Assembly: GCA_964652825.1 (NCBI GenBank)
Contig: CAZZCU010000011.1
Span: 1-64,000, forward strand
Direction of reading: 5' to 3'
DNA: 64,000 nucleotides
From: CAZZCU01 sp964652825
Lineage (GTDB): Bacteria > Bdellovibrionota_B > Oligoflexia > Oligoflexales > CAZZCU01
Part shown: piece after piece, positions 43,706-51,625 of the stretch
How positions within the stretch are numbered: position 1 is the stretch's first letter
Layout: the number at the start of each line of letters is the position of its first letter
The notes under the pieces: generated by a model
Databases searched by the model: none
Seen by the model: the letters and a program-made list of their open reading frames with translations, nothing else
What the model was told of the DNA's origin: nothing
Position numbers and translations under genes: made by a program

Positions 43706-44829
43706 AATCTGGCAAAAGCGGTGGCGAATTGGGCGGCGACGGCGGCATGCGTAAAATGTTGCGCCACACGTTGCACGCCGGCCATGGCGCGAATCCCAGC
43801 TTCTTCCGGTTGTGTCAGAATCTCTGTCAGTGTTTCGGCCAGAGCCTGGGTATTACCTTCGGGAAATGTCCAGCCGCAGTTGCCGATCACGCGCGGAATC
43901 TCTCCAGAGGAAGAGCCTAGCACGGTGGTGCCACAGGCCATGGCTTCGATCAGAACGCGACCGAATTGTTCCTTCCAATTGGCGCGCGTTAACGATGGGA
44001 GGCATAAAATCGATAGAGCATATAAATAGGACGGCATATGCGTTGATGGCGCGGCGTTATGAAACACCACCGGTCGCCGGGTGCGGGCGGCGAGTGTTTG
44101 CAAAGTCTGACGATACGGTCCATCACCGACAATCAGCAAGCCGATGCGTTTATCGGTGGTGATGCGATCGAGAGCGGTGATGAGATTTTGAATGCCTTTT
44201 TCCTCGACGATGCGACCGATAAAACCAAACCAGGTGATGTCAGGATCAAGCCGTAATTGTTGCCGTGTTTCGCGCCGGGTGGTGGACGTCAGTGGTAGAA
44301 AACGGAATTGTTCAGGATCAATGCCCATCTGCGGGACCACGGTGATCCGGCCGCGATAATTTTTCGCGCGCAGTACATCGGCGGCTTCCTGATTGCCGGC
44401 AAATGCCTCCTGACAGTAAGCAAACACCGCCCGTTCCATGGCCGAGAACGGCCACGGATAGGTCTTATAAATGTTCTGCCAGGTATAGAAAGTCATCGGC
44501 AGGCGCAGTTGGCGGGCGATGCGCAAAGCTTGCCAGGTCACTGCCGAGTAGTGTTCTTCCTCAACGTTCAGGATATCAGGGCGAAAACGGGTGATCGCCG
44601 CCGTCAGGCCCTGATAGAAATGAAAATGATTCTTGCCGTTGAAGACGACCGGTAATCTCTGTACATCAATTGGTTCAAGGCTTTGACTTTCTTCCCATGC
44701 CGTATTTGCCCAGTTTGGTGGACAGATCAAGCCGACGCTCATCTCATGATTTTGTGTGAGAGCCGTTAGTTTGCCGCGGTAAATTTTGGCAACATACGGC
44801 TTGGAAATCGTGAGAATGCGCCGTTTCAT
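43702..44829 (-). CDS. Glycosyltransferase, GT4 family
   Basis: 375 residues, GT-B fold. N-terminal half binds the acceptor (LTISKPYVAKIYRGKL at the start), C-terminal half the nucleotide sugar: FIGRIVEEKGIQNLITAL, LLIVGDGPYR, PSLTRANWKEQFGRVLIEAMACG with the Glu of the E-x7-E motif, and VIGNCGWTFPEGN. A soluble or membrane-associated cytoplasmic enzyme of envelope polysaccharide or lipid glycosylation. No neighbouring O-antigen cluster. Divergent with the ImmA-like gene across a 74-base gap. Confidence 0.88.
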   Translation of the reverse strand: MKRRILTISKPYVAKIYRGKLTALTQNHEMSVGLICPPNWANTAWEESQSLEPIDVQRLPVVFNGKNHFHFYQGLTAAITRFRPDILNVEEEHYSAVTWQALRIARQLRLPMTFYTWQNIYKTYPWPFSAMERAVFAYCQEAFAGNQEAADVLRAKNYRGRITVVPQMGIDPEQFRFLPLTSTTRRETRQQLRLDPDITWFGFIGRIVEEKGIQNLITALDRITTDKRIGLLIVGDGPYRQTLQTLAARTRRPVVFHNAAPSTHMPSYLYALSILCLPSLTRANWKEQFGRVLIEAMACGTTVLGSSSGEIPRVIGNCGWTFPEGNTQALAETLTEILTQPEEAGIRAMAGVQRVAQHFTHAAVAAQFATAFARL

Positions 44830-44903
44830 CTACAGTAAACCTCAATAATGCATTACAATAGCCTACAATATATGCCGGTACCCATCTCAACAAGGAGAAT
44901 GAC

Positions 44904-45593
44904 ATGATTGCCATCTTTCCAGAGATTGTGACTTGCGTGGCAAGTGGTGATCTTGAACGTTTAAGCATTATTGTGCGGCGATACTTTGCCAGAACGGATG
45001 CGCAACGTCCGTGTCTGGATATGCGCGTGATTCTTGGTAATCTCGGTATCGAAGTGCAAAAAATCAATTATCCTGATTTTGGCTCGTTGCTGGCGCGCGA
45101 TGACAAGGGCCAGTTTCATATTACCATCGTGTTAAGCGATCGGCCCCTATTGCAGGAACAGGAGCGTTTTCTGCTGGCGCATATGCTCGGTCACTATTTG
45201 TTACATGTGCAGCCGAAGATCGCTCAGGGCGAATTTACGGTGAGTGGTTTTCGCGAAACGCTTGCGCCATGGCAACGTTTTGCTAGTGGACCGGCCAAGG
45301 CCAACATAAAGGCCGTGGAGGCGCGCGAAGTCGAGGCCGACAATTTTGCCGCGGCTTTGCTGATGCCGCGTTCGATGGTGGCGAAAGCCCAGACCAAGCT
45401 CGACAGTCTCGAAAAACTCGCGACTTTCTTTGGCGTGAGTGCGGATATTATGGGTATGCGCCTGGAGCTGCTTAATCCCGAATCACCGGCCGCGACAACG
45501 CCAACGCAAAAATCCGGCGGCAAAACCGGAACTGCGCGGCGAGGCATGGATCGCATCCGTCAGATCGCCAAGCTAATGGATCGAGCGAAGTGA
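44904..45593 (+). CDS. ImmA/IrrE-like protein lacking the catalytic Glu
   Basis: 229 residues. Regions match the ImmA/IrrE (M78) fold: LLAHMLGHYLLH where the family has HExxH, and VEADNFAAALLMP with the third ligand and the helix behind. The first motif reads HMLGH, so the general-base glutamate is Met. Both zinc histidines remain. Typical ImmA proteins cleave a repressor; this one should be a non-catalytic binding protein. The C-terminal tail is Pro/Thr/Lys-rich. AAGGAG precedes ATG 44904 by six bases. The next gene starts inside its stop (GTGA). Confidence 0.75.
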   Translation: MIAIFPEIVTCVASGDLERLSIIVRRYFARTDAQRPCLDMRVILGNLGIEVQKINYPDFGSLLARDDKGQFHITIVLSDRPLLQEQERFLLAHMLGHYLLHVQPKIAQGEFTVSGFRETLAPWQRFASGPAKANIKAVEAREVEADNFAAALLMPRSMVAKAQTKLDSLEKLATFFGVSADIMGMRLELLNPESPAATTPTQKSGGKTGTARRGMDRIRQIAKLMDRAK

Positions 45594-47569
45594 CCGAAAA
45601 TGTGCTCTGGCAACCCGATGCGGACGTTGTGCGCAAAACCCGAATGACGGCGTTTACGGCTGCGGCTGCCCTCCGCAGTGGCATTGCTTTTGCGGATTAT
45701 CAGGAACTTTATCAATGGTCGATCAACGACCTGGCGGCGTTTTGGGAAACCTGCGCCGAGTTTGTCGAGCTGAAATGGCAATCACCGCCTAAGCAGACGT
45801 ATATCGCCCCGCCCTCCGGTAAAATGCTTGGGGCGCAGTGGTTCCCGAGTGGACATTTAAATTACGCCGAAAATATTCTCGCCGGCTGTGATGATCGCGA
45901 GGTGCTGGTTGGGATTTGTGAGGGGCGTGCCGAAGCCAAGCGTTACTCCGGTCGTGAGCTACGCTGGCAGGTGGCGCGCTGTGCATCGGCCCTGCGCCGT
46001 GCTGGCGTCAAGAAAGGTGATTACGTCGGTGCGGTGATGGCGAACGTACCTGAGGCCATCGTGGCGATGCTGGCGACAACCAGCATCGGTGCTGTTTGGT
46101 CGAGTTGCTCGCCGGATTTCGGCGTGCAGGGTATTGTGGATCGTCTTGGTCAGGTTCAGCCGAAAATTTTATTTTTTAGTGCCAGTTATTTTTATGCCGG
46201 CAAGTTGATCGATTGCCGCGAGACGATCAAAGCCTGTAGCGATAAAATCCGTCCGGAGCATCTGGTGGTTTTCGACCATCTCGCGGTCAGCTCACCGGCA
46301 TGGGAGGATTTTCTGGCGAGCGCGGGTGTGAGTGTTGATCTGAATGCCGAGCCACCCTTGGAATTTACGCCAGTGGAATTTAATCATCCGTTGTTTGTGA
46401 TGTTTTCATCCGGTACTACCGGCGTGCCCAAATGTATCGTGCATGGCACGGGCGGGACGCTTCTGCAGCACAAAAAAGAACTGCTGCTGCATGGCGATCT
46501 CGGACCGGGCGATCGGTTGTTCTTTTATACCACCTGCGGCTGGATGATGTGGAATTGGATGGTTTCGGCGTTGGGTGTCGGCGCCAGTCTGCTGGTGTAC
46601 GATGGCAGCGTTGCCCATCCCAATCTGAGCGTGCTGTGGCGCATCGTCAGCGAGAACGCGGTGACGGCGTTTGGCACAAGCCCGAAATTTATCGCCACCT
46701 GTATCATGCGTCGGCTGTTGCCGCGGCAGCGTTTTGATCTGCGGCGTCTGCGAACCGTTTTCTCAACAGGGGCACCGTTGTTGCCCGAGCATTTTGAGTG
46801 GATTTATCGCAGCGTGGGCGAGACGTTGCACCTGGCATCGATTTCCGGCGGTACGGATATTATCTCCTGCTTTATGTTGGGTAATCCCAATCTGCCGGTG
46901 GTGGCTGGTGAGATTCAGTGCCGCGGGTTGGGTATGGCGGTCGAAGCTTGGGATGCGACCGGTAAATCAGCCACTGGTCAACAAGGTGAGCTGGTGTGCG
47001 TAAAACCGTTTGTATCGATGCCGGTGGGGTTTCTGCATGATGACGGCGGCGCTCGTTATCGCGCCGCGTATTTTGAGCACTATCCCGAGCGCGAGGTGTG
47101 GCGGCATGGTGACTTTATCGAGATCACCGCGCGCGGTACGATCATCGTCTATGGTCGCTCCGATGCCACGCTGAATCCGGGTGGTGTGCGCATTGGCACC
47201 GCCGAACTTTACCGGCAGATCGAAACGCTCCCGGAAATCGCTGATTCGGTCGCTATCGGTCATAAGCACGGCGGCGATACGCGTATTGTGTTGTTTGTAA
47301 AGATGGCCGATGGTCAGTCGTTTGGTGAGGCCGTTGTGCAGCGCGTCAAGAGTCTGATCAGGACGCAACTGACGCCACGGCATGTGCCGTCGGTGATTCT
47401 GCCGGTGAAAGATATTCCCTATACGCGCAATGGCAAAAAGGTCGAAATAGCCGTTGTGCAGGCCGTACACGGTGAGGCTGTGCGCAATCTTTCCGCGCTT
47501 GCCAATCCGGAGGCGATCCAGGAATATATTGTGCGAGGTCAGGAGCTGAACCGCCCTCGGGAAGGATAG
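45590..47569 (+). CDS. aacS: Acetoacetyl-CoA synthetase
   Basis: Cytoplasmic adenylate-forming ligase activating acetoacetate to acetoacetyl-CoA, 659 residues. AMP-binding motif MFSSGTTGVPKCIVHGTGGTLLQH, SGGTDIISCF, YGRSDATLNPGGVRIGTAELYR, and the acetylatable lysine in YTRNGKKVEI. The IGAVWSSCSPDFGVQ and GTGGTLLQHKKE wording distinguishes acetoacetyl-CoA synthetase from acetyl-CoA synthetase. GTG 45590 overlaps the ImmA-like stop. Links ketone bodies or polyhydroxybutyrate to central metabolism. Confidence 0.92.
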   Translation: MTENVLWQPDADVVRKTRMTAFTAAAALRSGIAFADYQELYQWSINDLAAFWETCAEFVELKWQSPPKQTYIAPPSGKMLGAQWFPSGHLNYAENILAGCDDREVLVGICEGRAEAKRYSGRELRWQVARCASALRRAGVKKGDYVGAVMANVPEAIVAMLATTSIGAVWSSCSPDFGVQGIVDRLGQVQPKILFFSASYFYAGKLIDCRETIKACSDKIRPEHLVVFDHLAVSSPAWEDFLASAGVSVDLNAEPPLEFTPVEFNHPLFVMFSSGTTGVPKCIVHGTGGTLLQHKKELLLHGDLGPGDRLFFYTTCGWMMWNWMVSALGVGASLLVYDGSVAHPNLSVLWRIVSENAVTAFGTSPKFIATCIMRRLLPRQRFDLRRLRTVFSTGAPLLPEHFEWIYRSVGETLHLASISGGTDIISCFMLGNPNLPVVAGEIQCRGLGMAVEAWDATGKSATGQQGELVCVKPFVSMPVGFLHDDGGARYRAAYFEHYPEREVWRHGDFIEITARGTIIVYGRSDATLNPGGVRIGTAELYRQIETLPEIADSVAIGHKHGGDTRIVLFVKMADGQSFGEAVVQRVKSLIRTQLTPRHVPSVILPVKDIPYTRNGKKVEIAVVQAVHGEAVRNLSALANPEAIQEYIVRGQELNRPREG

Positions 47570-47574
47570 TAGCG

Positions 47575-47820
47575 ATGAATAGCAGTCACGACGATATGGA
47601 TCAGGTTTACGAGACCAATAGCGAACTGAAATCCGCGCAGGACATTTGGCGCGAGCAGCGCAAGCAAGCCTATGAAGCCGCCAAGGCCAAACGCAAAGAA
47701 GAACGTCGCCAGGAAAAACTCGATAAGCGCGCCGCCAAAGTGCAGGCACGTCAGGAGCGGGATCAGGCGTTGTGGACGGCGATGAAGAAAGCTTCGGAAG
47801 AAGACCCCTCGTCATGTTGA
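47575..47820 (+). CDS. Small charged helical protein of unknown function
   Basis: 81 residues, almost all helix: a Lys/Arg/Glu/Gln-rich stretch (KQAYEAAKAKRKEERRQEK) with no hydrophobic core, likely a coiled coil. AAGGA lies nine bases before ATG 47575, five bases after aacS. Its last codons and stop (DPSSC) are part of the palindromic repeat that begins at 47809, so the original C-terminus may have been altered by the repeat. Function unknown. Confidence 0.55.
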   Translation: MNSSHDDMDQVYETNSELKSAQDIWREQRKQAYEAAKAKRKEERRQEKLDKRAAKVQARQERDQALWTAMKKASEEDPSSC

Positions 47821-47879
47821 GCCTCGGGCGAAACATCTCACCGAGTTTGAGATCCTTCGGCTTTGCCTCAGGATGACGA
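47809..47879. repeat. 71-base imperfect palindrome (REP-like)
   Basis: Outer arms TCGTCATGTTGAGCC and GCCTCAGGATGACGA, inner arms GGCGAAACATCTCA and TGAGATCCTTCGGC, loop around CCGAGTT. Resembles dispersed REP-type palindromes. It lies over the stop of the small helical protein and in the gap before the convergent TPR gene; could act as terminator or 3'-end stabiliser. Confidence 0.75.
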
Positions 47880-47886
47880 CGGTTGG

Positions 47887-49077
47887 CTAGCTGGCTTTGG
47901 GATCTTTGATACGGTCGATGCCGCGCTGGGCTTTGTCAAAATCAGGTTGATAGACCAAGGCTTGCTGATAGTAGTAGGAGGCGTTTTGCATATCGCCGAG
48001 TTTTTCGTAGGCGTAGCCGAGGTTGAAGAGGACGCGGGCATCAAATGCGTCAAGCTTGAGCGCAATCTTATACTTTTGAATCCCTTCTTTAATTTTGCCC
48101 TGGCGCACCAGAGCCAGGCCGAGTGAATTGAGCGTGGAGATGTCACGCTTGTCGAGATCAAGCGCTTTCTCGAAGTTCTTCATGGCCTGTTCGTAGTCTT
48201 CTTTTAAGTACAAAACGTTGCCCAACCCTTTATAAGCCTCGGCAAGTCGTGGTGACAGACGGATCGTTGCGCGAAAGAATTTCTCTGAGTCATCGAGTCG
48301 GTTCAGCTCGGCCAGGCAGCGAGCAATGATCAGCGTATAACCGGGATTGCCGGGACTGAGATCGTTTAAATGCATCGCCTGCTCAAGCAAGGCATTGGTA
48401 TCGCCAAGCGCCTCGTGGACTTCTAGCGCGCCGCGTTGGGCTTCGATGTATTCGGGTTTGATGCGGATAGCATCCCGATAGAGCTGCAGAGCACTCTGGA
48501 AGTCCTGGCGGATAAATTGGATTTTTGCCAGGCCGCACAGAGCGCGCGCGGAATCCTGATTTTCGGCACGGGCTTGATGGAACAATTCGGTGGCTTCGTC
48601 GTATTTTGCCTCGTTCAATAGTGTCTGTGCCTGCGTCAATAAGATGTTGATGCGGGTGGGGTTTTGGATGGCGCGAATGATCGTATCAATCTGGGTTTGA
48701 AATTCATCAAAGGAAAATGGTTTCAATAGATAGCCGTCAATGCCGACTTCGCTTGCCAAAATGACGTCGTCGCGCAAGTTCTCAACGGATAATAGTAAAA
48801 AGGGCGTATTTTTATACGGTGCTTCGGTTTTGATCTCCCGACAGAATTGCAGACCGTTTTTTTCCGGTAGCTTCCATTCGACGATAAATAAACCGATTTC
48901 ATGTGTCAGCATTTCCCGGCGGGCTTCGCCGACATTGCTTGCCAGACGGACTTGCTTGGTCAGTTTGAAGTTTTGCAGAAAACGTTTCAGCGAATGACGA
49001 TAGTTGGCGGCTGGCTCGATCACTAATACGTAGCGATCGCCCAAATAGTCTCTAAGTAGTGACGACGAACCCATCAT
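47887..49077 (-). CDS. TPR protein with a degenerate receiver domain
   Basis: 396 residues. An N-terminal receiver fold (YVLVIEPAANYRHSL) has Glu-Pro where the acidic pair should be, and LFIVEWKLPEKNG, placing Glu at the phosphoacceptor position; LLLSV and LLKPF are normal. Glu can mimic the phosphorylated state, so constitutive signalling is possible (inference). Seven or so TPR units follow, ending AYYYQQALVYQP. ATG 49077 has AGAGG five bases upstream; ATG 49119 has none. A protein-protein scaffold, likely the partner of a separate kinase or polarity system. Confidence 0.85.
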   Translation of the reverse strand: MMGSSSLLRDYLGDRYVLVIEPAANYRHSLKRFLQNFKLTKQVRLASNVGEARREMLTHEIGLFIVEWKLPEKNGLQFCREIKTEAPYKNTPFLLLSVENLRDDVILASEVGIDGYLLKPFSFDEFQTQIDTIIRAIQNPTRINILLTQAQTLLNEAKYDEATELFHQARAENQDSARALCGLAKIQFIRQDFQSALQLYRDAIRIKPEYIEAQRGALEVHEALGDTNALLEQAMHLNDLSPGNPGYTLIIARCLAELNRLDDSEKFFRATIRLSPRLAEAYKGLGNVLYLKEDYEQAMKNFEKALDLDKRDISTLNSLGLALVRQGKIKEGIQKYKIALKLDAFDARVLFNLGYAYEKLGDMQNASYYYQQALVYQPDFDKAQRGIDRIKDPKAS

Positions 49078-49326
49078 CGCAGCCTCTGGTGCATGACTTC
49101 CACTAGGGAGTTTCGACATTTTTGATGATTTCTTTACTGTCAGATTTTGTCGGTTGGGAGCAGGAGCGCACTGCGATCAAACCTTAGTCTGGCATGCTCA
49201 CCGTGGTTTTTCTGTCTTTTTGTTTCTATGTATAAAGCCTGTTGCCAAAAAAACACAAAATCAAAAAAAACCTATTATTTATACGCTTTTTCTTGATTTT
49301 ACCTGGCACACTCGCGTAATTTAGTT

Positions 49327-49338
49327 GTTAACGTTAAC
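49327..49338. promoter_or_regulatory. 12-base perfect palindrome upstream of the HU gene
   Basis: GTTAACGTTAAC is its own reverse complement and lies 35 bases before ATG 49373, in an AT-rich leader. Operator-like in form. A TTGATT at 49293 with TAATTT at 49317 could be a weak promoter just upstream. Confidence 0.35.
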
Positions 49339-49372
49339 CATTCAATCGTTTGTTTCCAAGGAGGGCTAGTTA

Positions 49373-49789
49373 ATGGCCAAGAAGAAGGCATCTGCAAAAG
49401 GTAAAGCGAAAGCTAGAGCTACTGTTAAAGGCAAAGGCACGGTGAAAGCTAAAGCCGCCGCACCGAGAAAAGTTGGTTTTGAAAAAATCAACAAGGCTCG
49501 TACCAAAAGCCAAATTTTCGGCGCGCTTGCAGATAACACTGGTTTGTCGAAACGCGAAGTCACGACGGTATTCGATACGTTGACCAACTTAATCGGTCAT
49601 GATTTGACCAAAGGCCCGGGCGTGTTCACGCTTCCTGGCTTATTAAAGATGGTTGTTGTAAAAAAACCGGCGACCAAAGCTCGTAAAGGTATCAACCCCT
49701 TTACTGGTCAGGAAATGATGTTTAAAGCAAAACCTGCTCGTAACGTCGTTCGTGCGCGTCCGCTGAAGGCCCTCAAGGCGATGGTTTAA
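49373..49789 (+). CDS. HU/IHF-type DNA-binding protein with an N-terminal H1-like tail
   Basis: 138 residues. Residues 1-40 are Lys/Ala-rich (KKKASAKGKAKARATVKGKG), like eukaryotic H1, before a HU fold: KSQIFGALADNTGLSKREV, helix VFDTLTNLI, then the arm GVFTLPGLLKMVVVKKPATKARKGINPFTGQ, matching the HU DNA-binding loop with GxNPxTG. Conventional HU is about 90 residues, so the tail is added. It should bend and compact DNA. AAGGAGG lies eight bases before ATG 49373. Followed by an intrinsic terminator. Confidence 0.88.
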   Translation: MAKKKASAKGKAKARATVKGKGTVKAKAAAPRKVGFEKINKARTKSQIFGALADNTGLSKREVTTVFDTLTNLIGHDLTKGPGVFTLPGLLKMVVVKKPATKARKGINPFTGQEMMFKAKPARNVVRARPLKALKAMV

Positions 49790-49815
49790 GCCCTAAAGCT
49801 TAAAACAGAGAAATG

Positions 49816-49841
49816 AAGGCCCCGCGAGGGGCCTTTTTTTT
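49816..49841 (+). terminator. Intrinsic terminator after the HU gene
   Basis: AAGGCCCC and GGGGCCTT pair around GCGA, followed by eight T. Classic rho-independent terminator 26 bases after the stop. Confidence 0.95.
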
Positions 49842-49870
49842 ACCGTGAATACAGTAAAAGATATGACGTT

Positions 49871-51625
49871 ATGCCTTTGACTCTCAAAAGATATTACCTC
49901 GATGTCTTGCGTCGGCATTGGCCGATGTATGTGCTCGGTATGCTAAGTCTTATGGTAACCAGCACCACCGAAGTTCTGACGCCGAAGTTTGTCCAATGGG
50001 TTACCGATTTGTTGGTGACGCGTGACATCGATAAAGTTCCGGCCTGGCTGCGCGGCATGGGTGTGGTGGACACCATCTATCTGCATGTGGCGGCGCTGCT
50101 GACGATGATGGTGATCGCTTGGGCTGGGCGTTGGTCATGGCGCCAGACATTGGCGCGACGAACGCATAACTCCGGTCGGGATCTCAAATTATCTTTTTGG
50201 GACGCATTGCGTTTTCAGCCCCTGCAGACGTTTCATCGCTTTACTTTGGGCGATCTGATGAATCGCGCCACCGGCGATTGGAATGCGGCGCGTTTTATCC
50301 ATGGCTTCACCATGGTGGGGACCTTTGATCTGATTTTTGTGACCGTACTGGCGGTGACCAGTATGTTACTGATCGATCCACAATTGACGCTGCTTTGTCT
50401 GCTGATTGTGCCGTTATTACCGCGTTTTGTGATCAAGTTGGCTCACAAGGAGGCTGATCAACATGTTGTCGCTCAGGAAAAACTCTCGGAGTTGTCTGAG
50501 GTGATCGCACAATGTTTGGGTACGATTCGGATGCAGCGGGCTACGGGTAGCGATCAGCAATGGCAAACACGTATGGCCCGGGAGGCGGATGAATATGCAC
50601 GCTTACGTTTTGCAGCGATCCGTACCGGTTGGCGGATTTTTCCGCTGGGAGTCGCACCGACGATCGTCGCCTATGGTGTGCTTCTGAGTTTTGGTCTATG
50701 GCGGATTCAGGCAGGATTGCTGACTATCGGTGAATTTGTGGCGATGCTGTCCTATGTTTTATTGATGCAATCGCCGTTGTTCGAGCTGGGCACATGTATC
50801 AGTGAATGGCAGCGGGGCTTTGCAAGTTTGCGGCGCATCCTGGAAATTCTCAATATCGGGCAAGGTATGGCGCGTGAGCCGGTCGCGATCGTAGGTGCCG
50901 CCGCGACTTTGGAAAACGATACGGCAGCGATCGTGCTCAAGGATTTGAATTTTACCTATCCAGGCCGCGATACACCAATTTTTCGTGGTCTTGATCTGGA
51001 AATCGAAGCCGGCAGTCGAGTCGGTATCCTGGGGCCGATCGGTGCGGGCAAGTCGTCGCTGATTAATGCCATTGGTGGTCTGCTACTGGTAGCACCGGAT
51101 CAGGTGTATGTTCACGGACAGGATATTGCTAAAGTCTCGCGTCGCTGGCTGTCTACCAAAGTACTGCAGGTGCCGCAGCGGACATTTTTATTCGCCGGCT
51201 CGATTCGCGACAATTTGCTACTGGATGAAACGTTTAGTGATGACGGACTTTGGCGTGTTCTCGGCATCGTGGGAATGGCAAACGAAGTTCGGGCTTTTCG
51301 CGGTGGTCTCGACGCAATTGTCGGGGAGTGGGGCATCAACCTTTCAGGCGGGCAGAAACAGCGGTTGGCATTGGCAAGAGCCTTGCTGCGCGTGCGGCCG
51401 ATTATGTTGTTCGATGATTGCTTGAGCGCGGTTGATGCCGGTACCGAGGAGCGGATATTGGGACGCATGTCGGATGTGCTTAGTAATTCGACGGTGGTGT
51501 GGGTCGCGCATCGAACCTCGACGCTGAAATTATGCGATATGATTCTGCAGATGAGTCACGGCAGACTGACGACGTTACCACCGCCCGCATTGATTGAATT
51601 AGCTAAGGATCAGAGGGAGCCATGA
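49871..51625 (+). CDS. ABC exporter half-transporter, degenerate-site partner (second pair)
   Basis: 584 residues, six-helix membrane domain plus NBD. Walker A GPIGAGKSS, signature LSGGQKQRLALARAL, H-loop VAHRTST normal, but Walker B reads IMLFDDCLSAVD with Asp for the catalytic Glu, as in the pair at 24-28 kb. The final four bases overlap the start of the next gene (ATGA). The two subunits probably form a heterodimeric exporter of lipids or drugs; substrate unknown. Confidence 0.88.
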   Translation: MPLTLKRYYLDVLRRHWPMYVLGMLSLMVTSTTEVLTPKFVQWVTDLLVTRDIDKVPAWLRGMGVVDTIYLHVAALLTMMVIAWAGRWSWRQTLARRTHNSGRDLKLSFWDALRFQPLQTFHRFTLGDLMNRATGDWNAARFIHGFTMVGTFDLIFVTVLAVTSMLLIDPQLTLLCLLIVPLLPRFVIKLAHKEADQHVVAQEKLSELSEVIAQCLGTIRMQRATGSDQQWQTRMAREADEYARLRFAAIRTGWRIFPLGVAPTIVAYGVLLSFGLWRIQAGLLTIGEFVAMLSYVLLMQSPLFELGTCISEWQRGFASLRRILEILNIGQGMAREPVAIVGAAATLENDTAAIVLKDLNFTYPGRDTPIFRGLDLEIEAGSRVGILGPIGAGKSSLINAIGGLLLVAPDQVYVHGQDIAKVSRRWLSTKVLQVPQRTFLFAGSIRDNLLLDETFSDDGLWRVLGIVGMANEVRAFRGGLDAIVGEWGINLSGGQKQRLALARALLRVRPIMLFDDCLSAVDAGTEERILGRMSDVLSNSTVVWVAHRTSTLKLCDMILQMSHGRLTTLPPPALIELAKDQREP

